A DNA stretch of 64,000 nucleotides. It comes from Mesorhizobium sp. SOD10 (GTDB lineage Bacteria; Pseudomonadota; Alphaproteobacteria; Rhizobiales; Rhizobiaceae). How positions within the stretch are numbered: the stretch's first letter is position 1; each line of letters starts with the position of its first letter. Below the pieces are notes generated by a model. It had not been told where the DNA came from. It searched no databases and was given only the letters and a program-made list of their open reading frames with translations. This document shows, in pieces, positions 24,567 to 31,199 of this stretch. Position numbers and translations under genes: made by a program. The DNA lies in NCBI GenBank assembly GCA_000824805.1, contig CCNA01000034.1:248001-312000 (forward strand). Direction: 5' to 3'.

Positions 24567-24710
24567 CCTTGTGACGCGGCGAAGCCGCGACCGAGCGGGG
24601 GCAGCGCCGGCTCGATGCAAGAGCGGAAAGCTGTTCGTAGAGCCTGTCGCGCCCTACGAAGACCCCCCTTCCGGCCGCTGCGCGGCCACCCCGCCCTGCG
24701 GGGCCGGGGA
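24567..24710. repeat. Palindromic RIME-like repeat, other end of the terminase insertion
   Basis: A more degenerate copy: GACGCGGCGAAGCCGCGACC at the left, CCGGCCGCTGCGCGGCCACC and GCCCTGCGGGGCCGGGGA at the right. The terminase ATPase frame runs into it at about 24710 and stops at 24654. Confidence 0.75.
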
Positions 24711-25388
24711 ACCCAGGCCTTGAACCGCCTCTGCCGTCAAAAACCGCAGCACTACATCGCTCATGCCGAGCAGCGGCGTGAACGTCACGATCGTTATGCC
24801 ATTCGTCGCGTTGGTACGGGTGAGGCCTTCGGAATAGATGTCCAGCGGCGGTTCCTCGTCGAACCAGACGCCGTGCAGCGTCTCGCCCTGCCATTTCTCG
24901 CGGCCTTTCTCGTACGACTTGAAGGAGAGCACGCTTTCGCCGGCCTGCACGTCGCCGCCTCCGCCCCATCGCACGACGACGCTGTCCAGCGCGCCCGGCG
25001 CGCCGCGGCCCATCACCGTGTCGGCGATGGCGTCGGCAGGAATCATGCCGGTGCCCCATTCGCTCTGCTGCTGCGGCGGGCCGACCAGCACGCGCTGCGG
25101 ATTGTCGCGCGTGCCTTCGCCGGTAACGCCGGCGGCCCAGAGCCTGACGGGTTGGTCGAACATTTTGCCCACCCACCAGTCGGGATAGCGGCCGGTGAGG
25201 TGCATGGCCCATTCCGCGCCGCCTGCCCTGGTCTTGCCGAGCTGGTTGCCGGCCATGAACAGGCGCTCGCGGTGGGTCGCGCCTGCCGAGTGAAAGTCGG
25301 CCTGTCGGTTGTACGGCGCGTAGGCGGCAAGAAGGTTATGGCGACGGCGTCGGTCCATCTCCTCGAGCAGCGCCAGATAGGTCAGCAT
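24654..25388 (-). CDS. Large terminase, N-terminal ATPase part (split gene)
   Basis: A 244-residue product holding only the ATPase half of a T7-like large terminase: LLAAYAPYNRQADFHSAGAT, Walker A FMAGNQLGKTRAGGAEWA, LVGPPQQQSEWGTGMIPAD, Walker B with catalytic Glu LHGVWFDEEPPLD, and the coupling segment GITIVTFTPLLGMSDVV. After FLTAEAVQG the frame enters a palindromic repeat and ends with about 20 repeat-derived residues. The start is taken at ATG 25388 (MLTYLALLEEMDRRRR), overlapping the upstream small-terminase candidate by about 50 bases. The nuclease half follows at 23170-23925. Packaging ability is uncertain. Confidence 0.85.
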   Translation of the reverse strand: MLTYLALLEEMDRRRRHNLLAAYAPYNRQADFHSAGATHRERLFMAGNQLGKTRAGGAEWAMHLTGRYPDWWVGKMFDQPVRLWAAGVTGEGTRDNPQRVLVGPPQQQSEWGTGMIPADAIADTVMGRGAPGALDSVVVRWGGGGDVQAGESVLSFKSYEKGREKWQGETLHGVWFDEEPPLDIYSEGLTRTNATNGITIVTFTPLLGMSDVVLRFLTAEAVQGLGSPAPQGGVAAQRPEGGSS

Positions 25389-25746
25389 CGCTGTCGAGGA
25401 ACGGCCTGAGACTCGTTTCGAGGCCGCGGATGCGCTTCCGGATCTCCTCATCGCTCAACTGCTCGAGACTATTTTGATTAGCATCTTCCGAAAAATCCTT
25501 GGGCAGCAGCGTCAGCACGACCTTCAAATACTGCTCCGGCTTTTCGGCCCGCACCGCGGCGATAACGCCGGCGCCATGGGCGCGGAAGTCTGCGCGAAGG
25601 GCGGCGGCGAAGTCGTCGACGAGCGTCTTTCGCGAGCGCTTCGGTCGGCTGGGCAAGGCGGTATCGACGCGGGAAGCCTGCGGCTTTCGCCCTGCCCGCT
25701 TCGCGCCAGCGGGCTTTCGCCGCGCGGCGTTGTTTTCGTCAGCCAT
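25336..25746 (-). CDS. Probable small terminase subunit or DNA-binding packaging protein
   Basis: A 136-residue protein encoded directly before the large terminase. The N-terminus is very basic (RRKPAGAKRAGRKPQASRV), followed by a helical region with DFAAALRADFRAHGAGVIAA and YLKVVLTLLPKDF, then an acidic C-terminus EQLSDEEIRKRIRGLE. The LLPKDF word and basic N-terminus recur in phage proteins placed at the small-terminase position. ATG 25746 overlaps the previous gene by 8 bases. Identity is inferred from place and composition. Confidence 0.6.
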   Translation of the reverse strand: MADENNAARRKPAGAKRAGRKPQASRVDTALPSRPKRSRKTLVDDFAAALRADFRAHGAGVIAAVRAEKPEQYLKVVLTLLPKDFSEDANQNSLEQLSDEEIRKRIRGLETSLRPFLDSDADLSGAARGDGPTPSP

Positions 25747-26107
25747 GGGCCGCGGTGTCCGATGGCGCGGCATTTGTCGCCTTCGTCTTGCGCATCTTGC
25801 GCGCCGGTTTCCTTCGCGGCTTGGCGCGGACAGACTTGCGAGATTCGAAAGCGACAGTCGGCGCAGCCATCGCCTTCAGCTTCGCCGTGACCGCACGGGC
25901 TGCCGCTGGGCCGAGGCCTTGGCGCGGAAAACCGAAACCGGCGACCGCATCGACCGTGCCGCCACGCACCATGCCGATGCGCACGCCGGGCGCGACCTGC
26001 TCGACACGGCCTGAGCTGGGCGGCAGGCTTGCGCTCTCGAATTCCCCGATGGCGCTGACGATCTGGGCGCCGTCATCGGCGGTGATGATGGTGGCGTAGC
26101 GCGGCAT
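25739..26107 (-). CDS. Phage-cluster protein of unknown function, first gene of the minus-strand run
   Basis: A 122-residue protein starting MPRYATIITADDGAQIVSAI, with a beta-rich first half (VRIGMVRGGTVDAVAGFGFP) and a strongly basic tail (RAKPRRKPARKMRKTKATNA). It overlaps the next gene by 8 bases, so both are probably one operon. I do not recognise a family. It is the rightmost gene that appears to belong to the phage element; beyond it lie a minus-strand terminator and then plus-strand chromosomal genes. Confidence 0.6.
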   Translation of the reverse strand: MPRYATIITADDGAQIVSAIGEFESASLPPSSGRVEQVAPGVRIGMVRGGTVDAVAGFGFPRQGLGPAAARAVTAKLKAMAAPTVAFESRKSVRAKPRRKPARKMRKTKATNAAPSDTAAHG

Positions 26108-26195
26108 GGGGATCTCTGGTGGAAATCTCGGCAGTCGGGAGGCATGGCGTATTCTTCACGCCTCTCTCTGTCCTGTCAGGGCTTCGAAAGGATCG

Positions 26196-26223
26196 GAAAA
26201 ACAAAACCCGCCGGGCGGCGGGT
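26196..26223 (-). terminator. Minus-strand terminator or leader attenuator before the phage operon
   Basis: On the minus strand ACCCGCC-GCCC-GGCGGGT is followed by TTTGTTTTT. It stands about 90 bp upstream of the first phage gene (26107) with no minus-strand gene behind it, so it would act on a leader transcript or block antisense transcription into the phage operon. Confidence 0.7.
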
Positions 26224-26403
26224 CATCGGCGCAAATCAGCACCATGGACAAAATAGTAGCATAGCTGCCCTCACCGGGCAATAGGTTCTAGGCAAATTTT
26301 CCTATCCTGTAAAACTCCCTCCGTCGAAACGCGTCTTCTTCCAGCAGTCCCGGCGCCGCAGCCGCAGGTTGAACCGCCAGCCGGAAGCGGGGCGGATTTT
26401 GTC

Positions 26404-26428
26404 GGAACCAACCTTGGTCCGATGGGTT
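26404..26428 (+). promoter_or_regulatory. EcfG (RpoE2)-type promoter
   Basis: GGAAC, 16 bases, then GGTT, matching the alphaproteobacterial general-stress sigma factor consensus GGAAC-N16/17-cGTT at 8 of 9 positions. It lies 54 bp before the ATG of the exported protein gene. Confidence 0.6.
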
Positions 26429-26481
26429 CCACCCTTAGTCGCAACGCGACAGACAACCGTCTCGCAACAGAGGAGAAGACC

Positions 26482-26808
26482 ATGCTTACGAGGATTCTTG
26501 CAGCTTCCGCCCTGACGATCGGCCTCGCGACGGCGGCAATGGCCCAGACCGCCGGCACAACCAGCGGCAATGACAGCGCGGGCGGCAGCGGCCAGACCAT
26601 CACCGTCGACCCGAAGACGCCGGCCACTCCGTCGCCTGACCAGATGGCGCCCGATACCGGCACGACCGGCAGCGTGACCGGCGGCGACATGAACTCGAAC
26701 GCCGACAAGAACTGTCCGAACACTCCGCAGACCTCCATGGGCGACGCCAGCAACTCCACCGCCGGCACGATGCAGCCGAACGTCAACGACAAGAACTGCG
26801 GCAAGTAG
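26482..26808 (+). CDS. Exported low-complexity protein, stress-type
   Basis: A 108-residue protein with a signal peptide (MLTRILAASALTIGLATAAM, then AQ-TA cleavage). The mature part is rich in Gly, Thr, Asn, Asp and Ser, with two matching CPN/DKNC segments (SNADKNCPN and VNDKNCGK) holding the only Cys residues. The start has GAGGAG 8 nt upstream. The EcfG-type promoter before it and a strong hairpin terminator after it make it a single-gene unit of the general stress regulon. Periplasmic; function unknown. Confidence 0.8.
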   Translation: MLTRILAASALTIGLATAAMAQTAGTTSGNDSAGGSGQTITVDPKTPATPSPDQMAPDTGTTGSVTGGDMNSNADKNCPNTPQTSMGDASNSTAGTMQPNVNDKNCGK

Positions 26809-26835
26809 GACTGCAACTCGACAAATCTCGTCGCC

Positions 26836-26868
26836 CAATGGCCGTGGAAGCTAGCTCCACGGCCATTG
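26836..26868 (+). terminator. Strong terminator hairpin
   Basis: CAATGGCCGTGGA-AGCTAGC-TCCACGGCCATTG, a 13-bp perfect stem followed by TCTTTTG. It ends the exported-protein transcript. Confidence 0.8.
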
Positions 26869-26912
26869 TCTTTTGAACGGCTACTTCGCTCCAGGCGTGG
26901 AAATCCCGGCGG

Positions 26913-26937
26913 GGAACCATGCGGCTTCCCGACCGTT
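26913..26937 (+). promoter_or_regulatory. EcfG (RpoE2)-type promoter, perfect match
   Basis: GGAAC at 26913-26917, 16 bases, CGTT at 26934-26937. It is 25 bp before the ATG of the membrane-anchored coiled-coil protein at 26962, which leaves a short leader with AAGGAGA. Confidence 0.7.
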
Positions 26938-26961
26938 GCAAGGGGCACAAAGGAGAAACCC

Positions 26962-27504
26962 ATGGCAGACAACGAAAGCAGCAGCGGCGGCGCGGCAAAC
27001 GGCACCGGCACCCCGGGCACCAGCCCAGCCAACGCGGCCCGTCCCCGTAACGCCGCATCGCGCAGCAGCGGCGCCTCGCGCAGTGGCGGTGGATCGCGCG
27101 GCAGCGCGGCTTCCTCCAGGGCGTCCGAAGGCGCAATGAAGCGGCAGATCGCCGAATTGAAACGGGAGGTCAGCCGATTGAACCGCGCGCTGGCCGACAA
27201 GGCCGAGGAGCAAGCCGAGGCCGCGAGTGGCTGGTATGAGAGTGCGGCCGAACGCGCGTCGAACCTCTATAGCGGCGCCTCCAGCCGCGCCTCCAACCTT
27301 TACGGCGGCGCATCGGATCGCGCTTCCCGCGCGGCCCGGCAGTTGCGCAGCCAGGCGCAGAGCGTGTCGGAAACAGTGCAGCAGAACCCCGGCACCTTCT
27401 CGACGGCGATGCTGATCGGCGGCGTGGTCGGTCTGCTGGCCGGCATGGCGATCAGCCGAACCGACGACGCCGAGCCGGACTGGCTGCGCCGCTGGCATCG
27501 GTAG
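26962..27504 (+). CDS. ElaB/YqjD/DUF883-like membrane-anchored protein
   Basis: A 180-residue protein. Residues 1-58 are a disordered Ser/Gly/Ala/Arg-rich head. Residues 60-90 are a coiled coil (MKRQIAELKREVSRLNRALA). Residues 90-135 carry two near-identical repeats (SNLYSGASSRA, SNLYGGASDRA). Next comes a C-terminal membrane helix (STAMLIGGVVGLLAGMAISR) ending in DWLRRWHR. This matches stationary-phase inner-membrane proteins of the ElaB/YqjD type, which can tether ribosomes in E. coli. It is controlled by a perfect EcfG-type promoter 25 bp upstream. Confidence 0.75.
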   Translation: MADNESSSGGAANGTGTPGTSPANAARPRNAASRSSGASRSGGGSRGSAASSRASEGAMKRQIAELKREVSRLNRALADKAEEQAEAASGWYESAAERASNLYSGASSRASNLYGGASDRASRAARQLRSQAQSVSETVQQNPGTFSTAMLIGGVVGLLAGMAISRTDDAEPDWLRRWHR

Positions 27505-27578
27505 GCATTTTCCGGTCCGGCTGCAGCGGCCCGATCGATAATGGTGGTAAGCGCAGGCTGCCTTGCGGCGGCCGCGGA

Positions 27579-27613
27579 AGAAAAGGCCAGGCCATCGCGC
27601 CGGGCCTTTTTCT
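27579..27613 (+). terminator. Terminator hairpin
   Basis: GAAAAGGCC ... GGGCCTTTTTC: complementary arms around an inner GC-rich loop, ending in TTTTTC. It follows the gene at 26962-27504. Confidence 0.6.
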
Positions 27614-27743
27614 TTCCATGTCAGGTTTTTTCCTTTCAAACGCTGCGTTGCTCCCTTCACACCGTGCTGTGGGCCGGTTGTCCGAGGCTGGTCATTAGCC
27701 GGAGCTTATGGGATCATTCCCTGAGGGAATCGCGGAGAGCAGC

Positions 27744-28013
27744 ATGGACAGACCTGCCATGGCATCCGTCTTTCGGATGCGGCATGTGCCTGCAAGCATT
27801 TCGGGCGTTCGCAGCCTGGGCCGGGGCCAGGCCGATCCGATCTTCCATTCGAGACCACTCGGCGAAGCGATCCGCTTCATCGCCGAAGCCGAGGGCCAGT
27901 ATGACCTCAGCGCCGTCGCCGTCTCTTACGGCGACCGCCAGACCCCGCCGCTCGGCAACCGCGAGATCAGGCAGCTCTGGAACGAATATGGCGAGCGGTG
28001 GATGGAGCCTTAG
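27744..28013 (+). CDS. Conserved-looking hypothetical protein
   Basis: An 89-residue soluble protein from ATG 27744 (a start at 27708 is also possible). Distinct features are GRGQADPIFHSRPLGEAIRF, IAEAEGQYDLSAVAVSYGDR and LGNREIRQLWNEYGERWMEP. The balanced composition and codon use support a real gene. It may be transcribed with the next gene 74 bp downstream. I do not recognise a domain. Confidence 0.6.
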   Translation: MDRPAMASVFRMRHVPASISGVRSLGRGQADPIFHSRPLGEAIRFIAEAEGQYDLSAVAVSYGDRQTPPLGNREIRQLWNEYGERWMEP

Positions 28014-28087
28014 TCCGCGCAAGCTCCCCGCCCGGATCGGAAACGCCCCTCATGCGTTCTTGAGCCGAGGTCAATGGGAGGAACGCC

Positions 28088-28393
28088 ATGAACGTCGCCA
28101 ATCTCCAACTCGAGGGTCTGCTGATGGCCGTCGCCGCGATCAACCATGTGCTCGTCAAGAAAGGCGTGCTCACGGTCGAGGAAATCGACATCGCGCTGCG
28201 CAAGGCCGAAGCCGGCGAGACCGGCGAGGAGCGTTCGGAGGCGATCTCGGCCTCGAACCGCGACGCGATCAATTTCCCGATCCGGCTGCTCGAGCTCGCC
28301 AACCAGTGCCAACCGGAAGCCGACATGCCGTCCTTCTCCAAGCTGGCGCGCATGGTCGGGCAGATGAAGGAGCCATATAACGATCAGATGTGA
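28088..28393 (+). CDS. Conserved rhizobial hypothetical protein
   Basis: A 101-residue soluble helical protein with GGGAGGA before ATG 28088. It reads MNVANLQLEGLLMAVAAINH, VLTVEEIDIALRKAEA, FPIRLLELANQCQP and FSKLARMVGQMKEPYNDQM. Such proteins recur in Rhizobiales; the VEEIDIALRKAE helix resembles helices in nitrile-hydratase beta-subunit accessory and SHOCT-like modules, but no assignment is safe. A bidirectional terminator follows. Confidence 0.7.
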   Translation: MNVANLQLEGLLMAVAAINHVLVKKGVLTVEEIDIALRKAEAGETGEERSEAISASNRDAINFPIRLLELANQCQPEADMPSFSKLARMVGQMKEPYNDQM

Positions 28394-28492
28394 GGCTGCG
28401 GGAGGGCGCTTTGCGAGGACGCCGGCTCCGCCCCGCATCCGCCCCACCGGGGCACGACAGCCCTGCGCTTTCGCTCTGGGCGTCCATTGTTG

Positions 28493-28518
28493 GAAAAAGC
28501 CGAGCAATCGGCTTTTTC
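28493..28518. terminator. Bidirectional terminator between convergent genes
   Basis: AAAAAGCCGA-GCAA-TCGGCTTTTT is a perfect 10-bp stem with A and T runs on both sides. It separates the plus-strand gene ending at 28393 from the minus-strand DoxX gene ending at 28572. Confidence 0.85.
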
Positions 28519-28540
28519 GTCCGCTAGCGCGGACCACGCC

Positions 28541-28570
28541 TCACCCCCGTGGAACGGGGAGAAGGAAGAG
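28541..28570. repeat. Remnant arm of a palindromic repeat
   Basis: TCACCCCCGTGGAACGGGGA followed by GAAGGAAG is the right-hand arm of the family seen at 23029-23155, degenerate and without a partner. Confidence 0.5.
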
Positions 28571-28571
28571 T

Positions 28572-28994
28572 TCACGCCCTGCCTGGCCACCCCTGGCGCA
28601 GCGAAAGCACGCTGCCCGGGCCGTGCACGGCGGCGTAGAGCAGGCCGGCGGCGAAGGGGAAATGCGACATGAAGGCGCCGAACTCGGCCTGGTTTCCGGC
28701 CCAGTGCGAGGGGCCATGGAAGGCAAAGCCCAGGAAGGTGACATAGACCGCCCCGATCAGCGACAGCGGCGTCAGATAAGCGCCGGTGAGGAAGGATATC
28801 ACGAGCAGCGCCTCGAGGATCGCCGCGCACCAGGCCAGAAACAGCGGGAATGGAAAGCCCGCGGCGGCGATGTAACCGGCGGTGGCGCCCATATCCATGA
28901 ATTTGAAGGCCACGGCCATCGCGAACATAGCGGCGAAGATCAAGCGGGCGATGAGAATGGCGGCGGTCTGCCAGGCCGATTGGGTGTTTTCCAC
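28572..28994 (-). CDS. DoxX family membrane protein (GTG start)
   Basis: A 140-residue protein with four hydrophobic segments typical of DoxX/YphA proteins: AAILIARLIFAAMFAMAVAF, FPLFLAWCAAILEALLVISF, LTPLSLIGAVYVTFLGFAFH and FPFAAGLLYAAVHGPGS. The family landmarks LIARLIFA and a late aromatic/Pro word (FAFHGPSHW) are present. The start is GTG 28994, preceded by GGAGGG at 8-9 nt; the open frame extends upstream into a repeat but is not credible there. DoxX proteins are small inner-membrane proteins linked to redox and sulphur-stress roles; substrate unknown. Confidence 0.8.
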   Translation of the reverse strand: MENTQSAWQTAAILIARLIFAAMFAMAVAFKFMDMGATAGYIAAAGFPFPLFLAWCAAILEALLVISFLTGAYLTPLSLIGAVYVTFLGFAFHGPSHWAGNQAEFGAFMSHFPFAAGLLYAAVHGPGSVLSLRQGWPGRA

Positions 28995-29094
28995 GAGTGT
29001 CCCTCCGGGTTTGTCTGTTGATGCCCCAAGGACGGGCGAAAGGGGAGGATTCCGACAGGGGTGGGAAAATTGTTTGGCGGGAGGTGCGCCGCCC

Positions 29095-29241
29095 TTCCCT
29101 TCTCCCCTGTGGGAGAAGGTGGATCGGCGCGCAGCGCCGAGACGGATGAGGGGTGTTCCAGCGGAGTGAGACGCCGGCTTTCCCTGGAGCACCCCTCATC
29201 CGTCGCCTTCGGCGACACCTTCTCCCACAAGGGGAGAAGGA
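29095..29241. repeat. Palindromic RIME-like repeat overlapping the 3' end of the dioxygenase gene
   Basis: CCTTCTCCCCTGTGGGAGAA, CGGCGCGCAGCGCCGAGACG and GGATGAGGGGTGTTCCAGCG on the left; TGGAGCACCCCTCATCCGTC and CACCTTCTCCCACAAGGGGA on the right. It provides the last 15 codons and the stop of the gene at 29196. Confidence 0.8.
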
Positions 29242-29987
29242 GAATGGTGCCGCGGATGGCTGATCGACTCCCGCACGGTGCCGTATTCGGCGCCCCAGCG
29301 GTCGGTCATGTCGCAGCGAATGTCCCAGAGCTCGGGGAAGAAGCGGTGGCGGGCGCCGCCTTCGAGGATCTCCACCGGCCTGCCTTTCAGCGATTTGGCG
29401 CCCAGCCCGATCGAGCGGTGGATCAGATAAAGGTGGTTGGCGCGGAATTTCTGGAACAGCTCGTCGAACTCGATCAGCGCCTCGGCCACGACATAGGAAT
29501 CTCCGTGATCGTAGTGCTCATCATAGATGTCCTCTACGGTTAGCCCGCGGCCGTCGAGATAGGCATGCTTGAAGGTCCGCCAAAGATCCGGCGGCAGGCG
29601 CAGCAAGAGCTTGAAGCCTGGCGATTCCTGGCCGCTGCCATTGCCGAGCTGGAGGCGGATTTGCTGGTACTCCTTGGGCGACATCGTCTCCAGGAGATCG
29701 AGCTGCGCCGTCATCATGCGCATCAGCCGGTGCACGCGGCCCATCAGCGTGACGATGCGGTGGGTGTCCTGTCTTTCCAGATAGTCCAGGACGTCGACCA
29801 GCGTATAGGCGATGAGCTTCATCCAAAGTTCCTCGACCTGGTGCACGATCTGGAACTGCAGCTCGTCGGCATTGACCATCTCGGCGAGCGGCTTCTGGCA
29901 GGCGAGCAGCCGGTCGCATTTCAGATAGACGCCGTAATCGCGCATCTCGGGCGCCTCGATGCGGGCGTGATAGTCTGTCTTGTCCAT
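29196..29987 (-). CDS. kynA: Tryptophan 2,3-dioxygenase family protein
   Basis: A 263-residue protein of the haem-containing tryptophan 2,3-dioxygenase family, first step of tryptophan catabolism to kynurenine. Landmarks are YGVYLKCDRLLACQKPLAEM, the helix FQIVHQVEELWMKLIAYTLV, the substrate-loop region ETMSPKEYQQIRLQLGNGSG and a late RFFPELWDIRC. The usual GTGGS loop is replaced by LGAKSLKGRP, so substrate preference could differ from classical enzymes. The C-terminus SPSPLVGEGVAEGDG is translated palindromic repeat. A divergent Lrp/AsnC gene 139 bp away is the likely regulator. Confidence 0.75.
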   Translation of the reverse strand: MDKTDYHARIEAPEMRDYGVYLKCDRLLACQKPLAEMVNADELQFQIVHQVEELWMKLIAYTLVDVLDYLERQDTHRIVTLMGRVHRLMRMMTAQLDLLETMSPKEYQQIRLQLGNGSGQESPGFKLLLRLPPDLWRTFKHAYLDGRGLTVEDIYDEHYDHGDSYVVAEALIEFDELFQKFRANHLYLIHRSIGLGAKSLKGRPVEILEGGARHRFFPELWDIRCDMTDRWGAEYGTVRESISHPRHHSPSPLVGEGVAEGDG

Positions 29988-30126
29988 GGCTCATCCTCCT
30001 CGCGGGCAGGTTTTCGACCCAGCGACAAGGATAGCGCTTTCGGCTTGAACATTGTTCCTTTCTGTTATTCAAACTACATTAAATGAAGGAACGATTGCCG
30101 GGCTTTTCTGCCATTTTGGAGAACGA

Positions 30127-30600
30127 ATGACCCCGGACGCCCTCGACCGCAGAATACTCGCCGCGCTTGAGCGCGACGCGCGCATCTCCTTCGGAGAGCT
30201 CGCCGAGGAGGTCGGCTTGAGCAAGACACCTTGCTGGAAACGCGTGAAGGCGCTGGAAGAGGCCGGCGTTATCCGTGGCTATTCGACCCGGATCGACCCG
30301 GCCAGGATCGGCTTCGGCATCGAGGCCTTCATTCAGGTGTCGATCGACTTCGAGGTGTCGGACGCCTTCGAGGCGGCGGTGAAGAAGCACCCGCTGATCC
30401 GCCGCTGCTACGCCACCACGGGCGAAGCCGACTATCTGCTCCAGATCGTCACCGTCGACATGATGGCGCTCGACCGCATGCTGCGCGAGGAGCTGAGCCG
30501 CCTGCCCGGCGTGCGGCGCACGGTGACTTCGATGGCGATGCGCGAGATCAAGGGCGACATCTCCTTTGCCGAGGCGGCGGCGCGTGTGCTGACGGGATAA
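30127..30600 (+). CDS. Lrp/AsnC-type regulator, probably of the dioxygenase gene
   Basis: A 157-residue regulator from ATG 30127 (GGAG 7 nt upstream). It has an N-terminal winged helix-turn-helix (LDRRILAALERDARISFGEL, VGLSKTPCWKRVKALEEAGV) and a C-terminal RAM/AsnC ligand domain (CYATTGEADYLLQIVTVDM, LSRLPGVRRTVTSMAM). It lies divergent from the tryptophan dioxygenase-type gene, the same arrangement as KynR-type regulators that respond to kynurenine. Ligand is inferred from context. About 200 bp downstream hold no gene. Confidence 0.85.
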   Translation: MTPDALDRRILAALERDARISFGELAEEVGLSKTPCWKRVKALEEAGVIRGYSTRIDPARIGFGIEAFIQVSIDFEVSDAFEAAVKKHPLIRRCYATTGEADYLLQIVTVDMMALDRMLREELSRLPGVRRTVTSMAMREIKGDISFAEAAARVLTG

Positions 30601-30809
30601 GGCGAGCGCCAAATGATTTGAGAGACGAGGAACCGCAAGCGTCCCGCCGACAGCCGCCCCGCAGGCTTCGCACCTGTTCTGATCGAGACGATATCCGCCA
30701 CCCGCGTACTCCCGGCGCGATTATAGACCGGTTCAACGCCGCTCCTCGATCATCCCAGAAAAAGTCAGGGCTTGACGTGACCGCCTGACCTCGATGGCGG
30801 TCCGGGACA

Positions 30810-31064
30810 TTAATTACGGATGCGGCGGAGCATGCGCTCAGGGCCAAGGTGCGGAATGATCGCAGCGCTGGAGGAACAGGGCGCCCCCTCGTCCTGCCGG
30901 ACATCTTCGCTGGCGAGCTGAGCCTTGGCGGCCGCTACCCGCGCCGTCTCGCGCTCTTTCCCCGCATCGGCCTTGCGTTTCGGGCAATCCTCGAAATCAT
31001 GGTCGCGGCCGCCGCAATAAGAGCAGCATTTGGCGGGGGTTTCGGGGTGGAGTATCGGGATCAT
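30810..31064 (-). CDS. Small protein with a CCHC zinc knuckle
   Basis: An 84-residue protein from ATG 31064 (MIPILHPETPAKCCSYCGGR). Residues about 14-27 (CSYCGGRDHDFEDC) fit the retroviral-type zinc-knuckle spacing C-X2-C-X4-H-X4-C exactly. It is followed by KRKADAGKERETARVAAAKA, a basic helix. The pattern binds zinc and single-stranded nucleic acid in eukaryotes and is uncommon in bacteria. The remainder (EDVRQDEGAPCSSSAAIIPH) is low-complexity. A longer start at 31157 is possible. I do not know the family. Confidence 0.5.
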   Translation of the reverse strand: MIPILHPETPAKCCSYCGGRDHDFEDCPKRKADAGKERETARVAAAKAQLASEDVRQDEGAPCSSSAAIIPHLGPERMLRRIRN

Positions 31065-31199
31065 TCCCAAGAATGCACGAAAAGGTTTCCGGTTGCAGCA
31101 ATTGCGTGAAGCCGCCGCAACAGCCGCCTGCCCCGTGCCCAACGGATTAAAGTCCAAGGAGCTCGCCGCTCACGCGGCGGGCTCCCGTTCAGTCACCGC

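Noticed and set aside
23926..24653. Intein or self-splicing intron as explanation for the split terminase
   Set aside because: The insert carries a lipoprotein gene and palindromic repeats, with no intein motifs, homing endonuclease or intron-like folding, and a stop codon ends the first half.
26271..27200. 309-codon minus-strand frame
   Set aside because: Antisense to two small genes with their own promoters, ribosome sites and terminators.
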